Made by a program: the position numbers and the translations under genes. A DNA stretch of 64,000 nucleotides, taken from assembly GCA_905331475.1 (NCBI GenBank), contig CAJNYU010004518.1, positions 62,001-126,000 on the forward strand, read 5' to 3'. The notes under the pieces are model-generated. The model was not told the origin of the DNA, searched no databases, and saw nothing but the letters and a program-made list of their open reading frames with translations. Below, one piece after another: positions 23,836 through 34,695 of the stretch. This DNA comes from Rotaria socialis (Eukaryota > Rotifera > Eurotatoria > Philodinida > Philodinidae). Position 1 is the stretch's first letter. Each line of letters starts with the position of its first letter.

Positions 23836-24543
23836 ATGAGTACAGCCGTTTTTCTTTTAACATTATCATTCGCCTATATTCTTCTTGGTACGTGTGCACA
23901 ATTTACTATCGCTATATTTACATCGGATCCATTACTAAATTTACCTTGGCAGCATTTTCCATTTTTCATCATTATTCAAGCTATTTTCATCTGTCTTTTC
24001 TTTATTAGGTATGATTTAGTAGTTTAGTGTAAATAGATAAACATTTTTGTTCTGTTCTATACTTAGCGGTTTTCGTCGTGGTTCATTTGTATTTCTCTAT
24101 CCATTTCTTTTAACACTATTTTTACATCTGTGTTCAAATGTTTGGTATACTTTAAATATAATTCAAATACGTAAATATCCATCGAATGAAATTCAACAAT
24201 TTTTTGATTATTGTTCTAAGGAAATATTAAATACGAATTTTGCAACTAAACAATGCACATGTACAAGAAATAATCAACATGATAGATATCTTGTGAATAT
24301 GTCCTGTGCAAAAGTTAAACTATTCATTGAATTAATTCAATTGATGCCATTTATTAGGTAAAATAATTTTCGTGTAGAATTCAGTTTTAGAATGAAATTT
24401 TTTTTTTTTTTCGAAAATCTAGTATTCTACTTATTCTGGCTGATTTTTATACATTCATATTACTGGCGTTCGTTTATGTCTATGAAAAACGATCCTTATT
24501 AGACTATTTACCAGCAACGGATGATGAATACGATTTAGCATAA
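23836..24543 (+). CDS. Unknown four-transmembrane protein
   Basis: Three exons: 23836-24008, 24067-24357 and 24423-24543, 585 nt giving 194 residues, all with GT-AG junctions. Four hydrophobic segments are visible: near residues 5-28 (FLLTLSFAYILLGTCAQF), 40-58 (FPFFIIIQAIFICLFFI), 66-84 (FVFLYPFLLTLFLHLCSNVW) and about 150-175 (FISILLILADFYTFILLAFV). A hydrophilic loop between the third and fourth carries four cysteines, including CTC. The tail is acidic (DDEYDLA). I do not recognise the family. Its place among ciliary genes invites comparison with small transition-zone TMEM proteins, but no motif supports that. The next gene starts 187 bp downstream on the same strand. Confidence 0.75.
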
Positions 24544-24729
24544 ATCAAATCAAAAGCGAGAATAGAATAACAAGATCATTTTCTTTATTTGTGAATTTTA
24601 ATTAAAAACAAAATGAAAGAAAAGATAATCTAAATTGCCGACGAAATGAGCTTATGAATAACAATATGTGTATAAATCCGCCGAGACATATTTTCTTGTT
24701 CTCTTATCATTTTCCCTTCATAAAGAAAG

Positions 24730-25665
24730 ATGATGCGCACGATGCATTGCCTTTTGATATTTACCGTTGTTCCATTACTAGTTGTGTGTAATCAATCTTC
24801 AATTACTATTACTACTGATCAAATTATCAATACATTAACACGAGCTCTAAATTTCTTTTCATTGAATATTAATCAGGTTAACCTCGACGCTGGCATTGGT
24901 ACACGGATGGTCGCTGATCAATTACGAGCCTACACAGTGTGCAAACAAGGAAAATCAGTGAAAAAACTTGTCGACTTGAGTGAATATGTTACTGGGCAAA
25001 TAGCGCGATCTGTTCGTCATCGGCAACCAAATTATTATGCGCAACTATCATTTCTTCTGACGCCAGGCATTTTTTCAAAAATTGAACCATTTCAATTTCA
25101 TAGCAACAAATATCAAATTCATACAGAAAAACAATGTTCATCGTCGAAATTTGTTGAAAAAAATTCAGATCTATGTCTTCATGCATTGGGATTTTCTAAG
25201 TGTAATGAAACTGAACCCTGCATTAAATTAAGAAGTGATCCATATGCTTGTCGCTATTCACTTACTCATCAAATTCTCTATTCAATAATTGCTAAACAAT
25301 CTCTATGTCGTCAACAACATCGGTTATCATCATTGAAAGAATATCAAATGATTTCGAGAATGTTAAATGAAAGTCAAACTATTGCAAGTAAAACTTTTCC
25401 TGAATCTGACCGCGACTTATTCATGGAACAAATCGCATTCGGTGGTTTACTTGGTTGGAGCGAATTTTTTCAAGAAAATAATTGGTTCAATGAGCTAATG
25501 AGCTGGCAACATCCAAACGAGGGTTGTTTTGGAAATGACACTAATCATATGAATAATAAACGTGAAGAAATGTTAATGTTTCACCAATGTCTTAGTCATC
25601 GTACTAGTGTCGCAATAGCTGCACTTTCACAAATTCTGCGATATCTGTTGTCTAGAGACATCTAA
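24730..25665 (+). CDS. Secreted C16orf89-family (UPF0764/DUF4735) protein
   Basis: A single uninterrupted frame of 311 residues starts at ATGATG. Residues 1-20 form a signal peptide (HCLLIFTVVPLLVVCN). Family blocks recalled from human C16orf89 occur in order: GTRMVADQLR, SDLCLHALG, CRYSLTHQILYSIIA, FPESDRDLFMEQIAFGGLLGW, SWQHPNEGCFG and CLSHRTSVAIAALSQILRYL. About eight cysteines in the mature part and N-glycosylation-type sequons (NES, NDT) fit a secreted protein. Vertebrate members are secreted, for example from thyroid, but have no settled molecular function. The lack of introns is unusual beside neighbours with many, and hints at origin from a processed copy or at intron loss. Only 130 bp separate its stop from the AHI1 start on the same strand. 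Confidence 0.85.
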   Translation: MMRTMHCLLIFTVVPLLVVCNQSSITITTDQIINTLTRALNFFSLNINQVNLDAGIGTRMVADQLRAYTVCKQGKSVKKLVDLSEYVTGQIARSVRHRQPNYYAQLSFLLTPGIFSKIEPFQFHSNKYQIHTEKQCSSSKFVEKNSDLCLHALGFSKCNETEPCIKLRSDPYACRYSLTHQILYSIIAKQSLCRQQHRLSSLKEYQMISRMLNESQTIASKTFPESDRDLFMEQIAFGGLLGWSEFFQENNWFNELMSWQHPNEGCFGNDTNHMNNKREEMLMFHQCLSHRTSVAIAALSQILRYLLSRDI

Positions 25666-25712
25666 CATTGTAAAATAAAGAAAAAGAAAAAGAAAAAGAA
25701 TACATGCACGGG

Positions 25713-25725
25713 GTTGCTTAGTGAC
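25713..25725 (+). promoter_or_regulatory. X-box (RFX site) GTTGCTTAGTGAC upstream of AHI1
   Basis: Fits the X-box consensus RYYNYY-N(1-3)-RRNRAC without mismatch: GTTGCT, one spacer base, AGTGAC. It ends 70 bp before the AHI1 ATG and lies in the 130-bp gap after the C16orf89-family gene, the position typical of functional ciliary X-boxes. Binding by an RFX factor is inference. Confidence 0.55.
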
Positions 25726-25795
25726 GTTATTCTGCCGTTCATTGTCGATGATGAGAAATAAAGAGTTTTTGAAGGATTATAGAGAAGAAAGCTGA

Positions 25796-28700
25796 ATGAT
25801 GAACAAGTCTGACTCGGTAAGAAACAATCGAATAAAGATAAACCAATGTGTATTTTGTGGATCATTTTTTTTCTTCGGTTGCGTAGCACGACAGTGGTGT
25901 TGAAAATCACAGCTATAATGAACGATTGATTAATAATAATTCAACTGTACAAGCACGACGTGCACGTCGTCAAAATCGAACAACGTCTGCAACAACAAGC
26001 ATCGATGAGACACGAGTTGAAGGTTATTTTATAGGTCAATGTAGAAAGGAAATTTTATTTTTATAGTTAAATTTCAGTTCCTGAAACTCACCTACGACGA
26101 CCTGGATCCCGTCAGCGACGAAAACCATCCCCGAATGACTCCGTTTTACCTCCAGCAACGACAGTGACTGTAGAACATGAAGCTAAACCAGCAAGAAAAA
26201 AGAAAACATTTAAAGTGCGTGAAGGCGAAGATATTGAGATGACTGTCAAGAAACCAAATGATGCTCGTCGACAAAAAAGACGAACTCAATCCAAAGAACC
26301 ACATTCAGATGTCGAAACAAGAGTCGATCCACACAAAGATAAAATACTTGGAATTTCTGTTCATCGGACAGACCGTTTAAAAACAGATCTTCGACTTCGC
26401 CACCCATTTGTACGCGTTCATCTAATTGATGTCAATACAAGATCTTACGTACGAAAATTAAATCCGTATGTTAAATTTTCATAATTTTATCTTTAAGAAA
26501 TAAAAGTTCAAGAGAGAGAGAGAGAGAGAGAGAAATTAATATTTAGTATAAATATTTGCTTTTGGTACGATTAAAATATTATGTTTTTACGAGAATAATA
26601 TAAATAAAAAATGTACATAAAAGGAAAGAAAAAAAGTCTATCACATTTGTTTTCTTTTCTTCTAGAAATCATTCAGTACTTCATTATCATAATATAAATG
26701 ATCAGACACAAGATTTTATTCCATCTGTTCCAACCGAACCTTATGATTTTACTGTTAATCGGTAACTATTCTATTGTAAATGATTGTGTAAGCATAGATT
26801 TTGTTTTAAAATTAGTTCAACTATTCCATCATGGGAAAACATGATCGTAGTTGATGAAGATTATTCATACTTTACCACAGTTCAACAACAGAATGTCGTA
26901 TTTTTCTTCGAGGTGAATTCAATATTTTAAACATAATTGATGTGTCTAGTGTTTCGTTTGATTCTTTTAGATTCTCGACTATTTTAATAATCCCCAAAAT
27001 CCAACGGATCGATCGAATACATTTCCCATTGCATGGTCATTCTTAAAAGTAAATCTAACAAAACGAAGAGATTGAGCATTATTCTTAACGCTGAAAATGA
27101 AAATTTAATAATAATAAAATACGACGGGATTCGAGATTAGAAATCTATTCTGAAAATTTAATTTATTAGATTCTTGGTTTACGAAATACTCTGAATACTG
27201 AACGAATGGTTCGTTTACAACTTTGGGAACCAGTCGGCCACTATTCTTCCGGATCATCTGTGCCCGATGTACGTATAAAAATAAACCTCACAAAAATAAA
27301 ATAATGTTGATGTTTCTCTTCTCAAAAGTTTGTCAACTGGTACGCTCATATGAATCGACAAAAATATCCATCTACACTCTATGTAACAATAAAACCTTTG
27401 GATTCAAGAGGAAGGTATCATCCAGGTATACGATCGGTTGTCGATGGCGACATTGAAGGAATGCGAGAACGATATAATCAATTAACCAAAGAAATCGAAG
27501 AGTAAAACAGAATTACTATTTTTTGAATAAAAGAAAAAAAGAACGTGAAATTTCTTTCAATATTAGTTCGAACATTGTTGGTGCTAAACATCCTATGGAT
27601 GGTCAACCAACGGATTTGGGCAGCCCACAAATGGGACCCTTACAACGTGTATTACAAAAGCCACCACGTTGGCACAAATTATCAAGTTCTAAATGTAAAA
27701 TACCAACTGAACAAATACTTGCACTTAACACAAGTGAACGTGGCTGCTCATCAATACGTTTTTCGCACAATGGTTATTTTATTGCGTGCGCTGAAGTAAA
27801 TAAACTACAACAGAATAACTTAATATCTATCTATGAAGTAAATCTATCGAATTCTAAAGAGTTTCTTCTTTTAAAACGATTCTCGTTTTTCTTCCATCGA
27901 TAGATTCCACATGATCGACGTGTAGCTATATTTATTGGACATCTACAAATGATTTATGACATGGATTGGTCAAGAACTGATCGTTATTTAGCATCGGCAT
28001 CAGCCGATTCCTCTGTCAAGTAAGATTTAAAAAGGCTAAGCTAATTTTTTTCGAGCGAAGAAATTAAACGAAAAATAAAAATCTACTGTGAACAATGTAG
28101 CACTATGCCGATTGCATATCTAGTTCTAAGACTGTTAGGAGAAATTTTGGTTTCAGTAAAAATTTTAATCCTACAATCAAATTGAAAGGCTAAGACAAAT
28201 AGCATGTTGCAATTTAGATTCATGAAATCAATCGGATTTGTTTTGGGAAATTTCTTTTTAGAATATGGAATTTCGAAGAAACTCAACGAAAACCTTGGCG
28301 TTCGCTAGCTCATCCTAGTTATGTTTATTGTGTTCGCTTTCATCCATCATCGGAAGATTTAATTGTCACTGCTGGTTATGATAAATTAATACGCATATGG
28401 AATATTGATAAGAAACATGGAACTGTAAGTCGATTTGTTTTTGCTTCTTCATACATTTAGACTTCAAAACGTTTCTTTTTTTTCTGTTACAGATAGTACG
28501 AACAATGAATGATCATTTAGGATATATTAGTAGTCTATCATTTAATCCAAATGGTACGCAGTTAGCATCTGTTGATAGTATTGGTGCTATTAAAATTTGG
28601 AATGGACTACCAAGTGAAACAAGTAAATTCGTAGAATATAATGAAAATAAAAAGCTATATGTTTTTTCTTTCTATAGTATCTGCAGATAGTTGGTCATTG

Positions 28701-30742
28701 TATTCCAATTTAGATTTCGAAGAGTTAAAAGTAGAAAAAGCAAAAAATTTGTCTTTCTTATTTGATCGTTTATTTTTTATTGAACAGAATATTCCATTGA
28801 ACAGTGTTACATATTCGCCGGGTGATCACTTTTTATTAGTATCTGCGCGTGATAATTTAATTGTCCTAGTCGATGTTCGAACGTAAGAAATCAGAAGAAA
28901 AGAGAATTTGATTTGTTACATTTTCTTTTCGATATTTAGGAGAAGTATTTCGCGTCATTACGTCGGAGCGTTCAATTTACAAGATCGGATTCGTTCATCA
29001 TTTTCCTCGTGTGGCTCTCTTGTTTTTGCTGGTAGTGAAGATGGACAAGTGTATTGTTGGAATACATACGAAGGAACGTTGCTTTACTCATATAAACATC
29101 TAAATTATACTCAACCAGCTATTGATATACAATTTCATCCGTTAGATAATATATTAGCGATGTGCGCAATCGGCACACAGCATCAAGTTTACTTGTTTCA
29201 ATATACACATGCTGATGCAGATATTGAAGCTAAACCTGTGGCACGACCATATTCAGGAAAAGGTGGACCTATGCCAATAACAAAAACAACATCCCTCGCC
29301 ATATCTGATGATGAAAAACCAACACTACCATTCAGAGATCGATATGATTCCAGTGCACGACAAATTCATCCTTCAGATACAGATAGAAGTATAATAAAAT
29401 CAAGAGTAGATAGTAGTGGCGATGAGTCGCGACAACGATTACCGTCCAAGAGTGACTCAAGAAATCGACGCTTAGCAGTTGTGAATAAAATTCTGGATGA
29501 AATGGATGATGTGATTGTGAGTAGAAAATTTTCTTTTGCTCGTTTATCAGCAGAATCTATCGGAAGTCTAATACTTATGATTTCCGTTGCATTCGGCTTA
29601 TTGAATATAATTCATGTGAAAACATCAAGAATCCTCGAAGGACATCCGCCGTAGTCAGTGGCACTTTTTTGGTTTGACAGAGTATATATAACTGCAAAAA
29701 AAACTGTATTATTGAATACAAATTTCTTTTATTGTTAGAAAAAGACGTATTAGGTAAATAGAGAATCTATTTGTAGGGTCTTCAGATGATGTTGAATTAT
29801 CGAATGAACTATTTATGTCTCGATAGTTGATTGAATATCGTCCGAAAATAGTCTGAAACAGGATTCAGAAATTCATAAGATTTCAACGCAATCGATTTTA
29901 GGATGATTAAATAATCAGGCTTAAATGATTCATTCTTTTATATTTTTTTATCTATTGACTAAGCAGAGTTTTATTTTAACAAAAGAAATGTCTTAATCTA
30001 TATTTAAGGTTTCGAAAATCTCGCTTGTAGTACAAAATCACGTCTTTTGAGTTGCTTTCATTTCCTATGATTAGTCATTGTGTTGCTAGTGACGTCTATT
30101 GAAAAAGTGTAATCCTATAGAATAACAAAAGAAAAATTTCTAATAAGTGAATTTTGTTTTATTTAGCATTCAAAATCTAGAACCGATCGTCCTCAAGATC
30201 CTATAACAGAGTATGGCGGTGGTCATATAATGTCACGTTCAACAGAACGCGATCTTTCACCCTATCAAGGACGTCGAAATGCTCCCCTGTCAGGTTATAC
30301 ATCTGATTCTGGTCGACCACCACTCGTTAGTCCTTTACGTAATTTAACGACGCCAGATCTTTTCGAACCTGTATCGAATCGAACTGACGATGATGAAAGG
30401 CATGCGCATGGAAAACCTCCGCCATCGGCTAATCAAATAATGATTGCAACAACGAATTATACAGCTCAACGTCCGGAAGAATTATCGTTTTCGAGAAATG
30501 ATAAAATAAAAATATTAAAAAGGGAATCTCATCTTCTTTGGTACGCTGAACATGTTCAAACAGGTACACGGGGTTATGTTTCGCCAACTCGTGTACATAT
30601 TAATGCAAAAGAAACATATCCACAAGTGCATAAATCGGCCATGTCAAGTACAGATGCACATTCAATTAGTGACATACCACGTTTGGACAATAGTAGTCGA
30701 AGATCAGCACATAAAAGTGTGAAATTCGACAGTTCCGATTAG
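25796..30742 (+). CDS. AHI1: AHI1 (jouberin), ciliary transition-zone WD40/SH3 protein
   Basis: Sixteen exons: 25796-25816, 25887-26022, 26078-26465, 26666-26761, 26816-26912, 26971-27048, 27170-27268, 27329-27501, 27567-27837, 27904-28019, 28262-28424, 28493-28622, 28678-28730, 28788-28882, 28940-29516, 30167-30742. Their sum is 3,069 nt, giving 1,022 residues (human 1,196). A basic low-complexity N-terminus is followed by a conserved middle region (VRVHLIDVNTRSYVRKLN), then WD40 repeats from about residue 400 to 735 (CKIPTEQ, ERGCSSIRFSHNGY, YDMDWSRTDRYLASASAD, HPSYVYCVRFHPSSEDL, SLVFAGSEDGQVYCWN). An SH3 domain lies near residues 924-975 (NYTAQRPEELSFSRND, GYVSP). The domain order and wording match jouberin. 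AHI1 acts at the transition zone and basal body in cilium formation and membrane-protein gating. The human N-terminal coiled-coil part is shortened here. Confidence 0.95.
26513..26534 (+). repeat. (GA)n microsatellite in AHI1 intron 3
   Basis: Short uninterrupted GA tract just after exon 3 of AHI1. It lies outside coding sequence. Confidence 0.8.
29517..30166 (+). other. AHI1 intron 15, longest intron of the gene
   Basis: 650 bp between the exon ending with the WD40-to-SH3 linker and the last, SH3-carrying exon. No repeat or extra exon is evident. The open frame that continues past 29516 to 29654 is intronic read-through and includes a hydrophobic stretch unlike jouberin. Confidence 0.6.
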
Positions 30743-30975
30743 AAATTTAAAATGTTTAGAAACATGCCTTGTATGGGTTTGGCTTTTTTTATTTTATTTT
30801 ATTGCACAGTTTAATGCAATATTCGAAATTATTCTTCTTTTTTGTGTTTTTTTCTACTTTGTCTTAATTAGATCGCTATTTGATATTTCTAATCTAGATG
30901 AAATTAAGGTTTCTTTTTTTTTATATGGTGAGGCTCGTTTCTTTTTTTTTTATATATTTAAGATTAGTTTTATAA

Positions 30976-32610
30976 ATGGCATTTCAAGCTAATCGATTTT
31001 ATAATCCAAAAGATGGAACTTATGCCAACGTACCGATTATACCAATACATACTGAAAAATTTCGAGGAAAACGACAATTCGGAACAGATGTTTTAATTGG
31101 AAATTGGTATGAAGATCGATCAAAGGTGAGTTTGGCAATAATTCGTACGAACGAAAAATATGAGTCGCTTTAGTTGATATATTGATATAAGCTTACTTTA
31201 TATTAAAAAATACTTGAAAGTAGAAAATTTCTCTTTTCTTCCAGTGGTACCTAAACGTTCGCATTGCAGTGCATTTTTATACATCAAAGTTATATCAATC
31301 TTATATTGTATCAATATTTCGAGATTGTTTTTAGTTTGAATTTTAATTCTTTTTCTTTGCCTATGTGTCTACAAAAAGGATTTCTACGATTTTCTTTTCA
31401 TTATTTAGTCACAACAATCAAATTTTACACATAATTCAACTTATCGTCGCGATTTTCCAGTGCATGTCGACTGTCTACCCAATACAGTTCTAAGACGTAA
31501 ACTACTTTTAGCACAAGAAGAACGACCTGGACGAATGATTCTCGGCCATCATAATATTGATGATCAAAAACAATTGATTACCAGGTAAAACTGAGTTGAA
31601 GTTTTTTCGTTTGACGCTAGCCCTTTTCGCATTTACAGTTATGACGAACATTTCAATCGGCGTGGACCCTACGGAACTGATCGAGTAAAACCAATGGAAA
31701 TCATTTCCTCATGAAGTTATTCATCGAAATTTTTTAGTTTGCACCAGAACGAAAATGGGCATTACAAGATGATTGTTGGCTTCCAGAACATAGTGATCAT
31801 CCTCTTGAAGGTGAACCAACACGTTTTGGTCTCATGGAAAAGAAGCGTTCGCAAAGTCAAATGTTGCATCGTTCGCTGACAGTACCTGAGACAAGGTACT
31901 ATTTATCTATTCAATTTTGCTCGAGATCAGTCCGATGGAATATAGGTCAAAATCATCGGGTAGAATCTATTGATGCAATCCGAAAGTTATCTCATTGGTA
32001 CAAAAAAAAATTAGCTAATAGTACACGTAGATATTCTAAATATAATATAAAACGTAATCGAAAACAAACATTGATCCGAAAATAAAAGGTCGCAGAAATG
32101 ATTTGTTATGTAGTTTATTGCTGTTATAGATAAGTCATATTTTGCCGATACTAGAGTTCGGAATTATTATTCGACTATTCATTTCTATTTAATTATTCTT
32201 AAGCTGTTTTTATTTTATCTATATCAAGTGAATATGCCGATCGATATATTCCTCACGAATCAAAATTATATGCGGAATCCACACGTGTCGCTATACCACG
32301 ATTATTTTCCACTGCACTTGACCGTACAAATGCGGTAAATAAAGATCTTAATTATCGTTCGATAACAAATAGTAGTCGACGACAACCGACGACTCGTGAT
32401 GCAAAAGAAATTGATTATTTAAGTTCATTCCAACGAAACACAAGCATTCCACGAACTTATTATTACTTAGGTAAAGCAACTGACACAGTCGATGATAAAA
32501 TGCGTGAGAAATTTCCATTTTTACCCGCTCCAATTAATTCTCTACAACAAATTAAATCATCGACCATCGAAAAATTGCCAAATCAACAAGAACAAAGTGT
32601 TTATGCGTAA
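30976..32610 (+). CDS. CFAP107: CFAP107 (C1orf158 homologue), axonemal microtubule inner protein
   Basis: Five exons: 30976-31125, 31409-31584, 31639-31684, 31738-31895 and 32229-32610, 912 nt giving 303 residues. Blocks shared in order with human C1orf158 are VLIGNWYEDRSK, TYRRDFPVH, GHHNIDDQKQLITSYDEHFNRRG, DDCWLPEHSDHPL and EPTRFGLMEKKRSQ. CFAP107 is known from structures of ciliary doublet microtubules as a protein lining the lumen of the tubule wall. This copy is longer than the human protein (about 190 residues) because exon 5 adds a tail of some 125 residues with no recognised domain. The intron-4 donor (GTACTA) is weak, and reading through it gives a basic, unsupported frame. It lies 233 bp downstream of AHI1 on the same strand. 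Confidence 0.85.
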
Positions 32611-32710
32611 TAAAAAGCATGATATTTTTAAATTTTAAATTTTATTTTTCACTTTTTAACACACAGTAATTGCTTATATCGCCCATTTTTATTTTTATTT
32701 TTTTTTCATT

Positions 32711-34695
32711 CTATAATGCTTTAAAATAGGCCACCATACCAACAAAAGTTTCAGCACCTAAACAAATAATATTAATGCAAATAAATATATCAATTTAAAA
32801 TATTAGCTTACCAGTGCGTTTAATTTCACTGACGGGTGCAATAAATCCAGTGCCACCTGTTGGTGGTAATTCGAGACAATATGAATAAAAGATTCCTAGT
32901 GAGCCAGCAGTCCAATCTTCACTACCGCCACTAGCAATATCTATTTTATATCAAAACCGGTATAAATTGAATGAAAAAAGAAATCTACGACAACTAACAA
33001 AGTAATTGTGCTGATGAACCAAGTGTATATCGGCGTCCGTTTACACTTTGAATAGCGTTGAGACCAATTTGAGCTTTTTGTTTCTATCAAGAATAAAACA
33101 ATAAAGTACTTATTATAAGTGAAAAAGCTTTAAATAAATTCTCACAAGAAGAGCATAGTTTGGTGGATCTACTGTTGTATAACCCCTGAAAAAAAGCAAT
33201 CCTCTCATATCAATACTCCTGCTATTTATTCATGCACCAACTTACCAGTTCTAAAAGAAAATTATAAATTTATTATTATCAAAAATTTTTTTTTCTAACT
33301 TACAGTAAACCACCATCTAGAAAAAAAATGAATTCACTTATAGAGAAAACACAAAATAATAGGAAACTCACTGTCCATAAGAATGAAATGTAAGATATGT
33401 AGTCCAAGTTTTACCAGTCATATATTTTTCAAGTGCTTTAGCTTCATTTTCACTCATGCGGGAACCGCCATGAAATGTATCCGCACATGCGCTTGCTGAA
33501 CTACCGCCTGTATTCCATTGATGACCAAAGTTACGATTAAGATCAACACCAACACAACCAGCACTGACTGGTTTTCGATTTTTTCTCCACATGCGATCCT
33601 GGAAGAAAGTTTTTTTTAAAATCGTTTGTGCTGTGATGAAAATTTTAAAAACGAACGTTTGAATGTGAATAAGCATAACCATCAGGATTAAGAACAGGAA
33701 CTATATGTAATTCCCATGTGTCCATAATTGTTTTAGCATCACCACCTGCTGAATATTGTGTTAAGAACTGTAAAGGAGAGAGAGAGAGAGAGAGAGAGAC
33801 ATTAGTCGATAAGCACAAATTCTATTTGATTTACTTCATTGATCATATAAGCACCAGTTGCTGGTGAAATCCATTCTCGAGCATGAATACCGAAATCCAT
33901 CATAGCTGTTTTCTTTGTTCCTCCTGATGGGGACGTAATCTACATATAAAAATTAAATCAAACAAGCGTTTTATTTGAAAGTAATATCGTTACTTTCATA
34001 ACCCATATATCACGGTTTTCATATGTTTTACCAATTGATATAAGTTTTGCGAAAGTTGGAAAATCAGCTTCCATTTGTTTCAACCAAGCGGTGAGCTAAT
34101 TATAAACGCAAATACGTGATGTGCCAGAAAGAAATATTATTTTACTTGATCATAGTTATAGAAACTATCTTGAATTCCACGTCCGGAACCTATTCGTGAA
34201 AGGGTTCGGAGCGTTTGTTCTTCACCGTCGAGTAATCTGAATGAAAACGATAATTATGTAAAAAAAAAAAACGATTTTGTTTTTCGTTCAAACTTACCTT
34301 TGAATATCATTAATCATGATTTTTGGTTTCATGTTCAATGATTCGAAGATTGGCACGAGTGTGGTTTGATTGTTTCTATCAATCATAACATGAACTGACG
34401 TATTTCTAGCCAATTCATTCCAAATATCAATCTATATCAATAATTAAAATATTGCTGTAGATAATATATTCGATTTTCTTTTCGCTCAAATTATACTTGG
34501 CTATGATCTTCAAGATAGGATAAGAATTGGAAGTGTGCTTCTTCTGAAGGTTCTACAGATAAAACAATTTTCCTGAAGAAAAAAACATACATTAGATAGT
34601 GCTGAAGAAAACTTTTATTCTTACCCATCATAACGTTTTTTCGATGCATCAGCAACGATAACAGCAATCAATAATAAAAGGCAACGCACATACAT
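32711..34695 (-). CDS. Secreted M14 zinc carboxypeptidase (CPA/CPB type) with propeptide
   Basis: Fourteen exons (high-low): 34695-34625, 34572-34497, 34431-34298, 34236-34146, 34095-33994, 33939-33835, 33767-33657, 33598-33372, 33316-33304, 33250-33246, 33185-33146, 33083-32999, 32940-32812, 32757-32711. They total 1,236 nt, giving 411 residues, normal for a procarboxypeptidase. A signal peptide (MYVRCLLLLIAVIVADAS) and an activation domain of about 90 residues precede the peptidase. Catalytic landmarks are present: zinc ligands in GIHAREW (HxxE) and TFHSYGQ (His), substrate-binding arginine in DLNRNFGHQW, the tyrosine in FYSYC and the catalytic glutamate in CLELPPTGGTGF. It removes C-terminal residues from peptides, probably in digestion. 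Exons 9 and 10 are 13 and 5 nt. Splice junctions fit, and the gene looks functional. Confidence 0.93.
33246..33250 (-). other. 5-nt microexon (AACTG) of the carboxypeptidase gene
   Basis: On the minus strand TTTTAG|AACTG|GTAAGT gives a 5-nt exon between exon 9 (33316-33304, 13 nt) and exon 11 (33185). Joined, they read QWWFT-NW-GYTTVDPPNY, the expected order before the conserved GYT of M14 enzymes. Skipping the five bases shifts the frame and destroys the family sequence downstream. Confidence 0.75.
33778..33801 (+). repeat. (GA)n microsatellite in a carboxypeptidase intron
   Basis: A short GA tract (CT on the gene strand) sits immediately upstream of the exon starting at 33767 and forms the pyrimidine tract of that splice acceptor. 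Confidence 0.8.

Noticed and set aside
29517..29654. Continuation of the AHI1 exon with a hydrophobic segment, possible membrane-anchored isoform
   Set aside because: A good donor (GTGAGT) sits at 29517, and splicing to 30167 restores the SH3-bearing frame; the extension looks like read-through.
31896..32085. Open frame beyond CFAP107 exon 4, possible alternative C-terminus
   Set aside because: The sequence is basic and unlike the family, and splicing at 31895 to 32229 gives a longer coherent frame. An isoform cannot be excluded.
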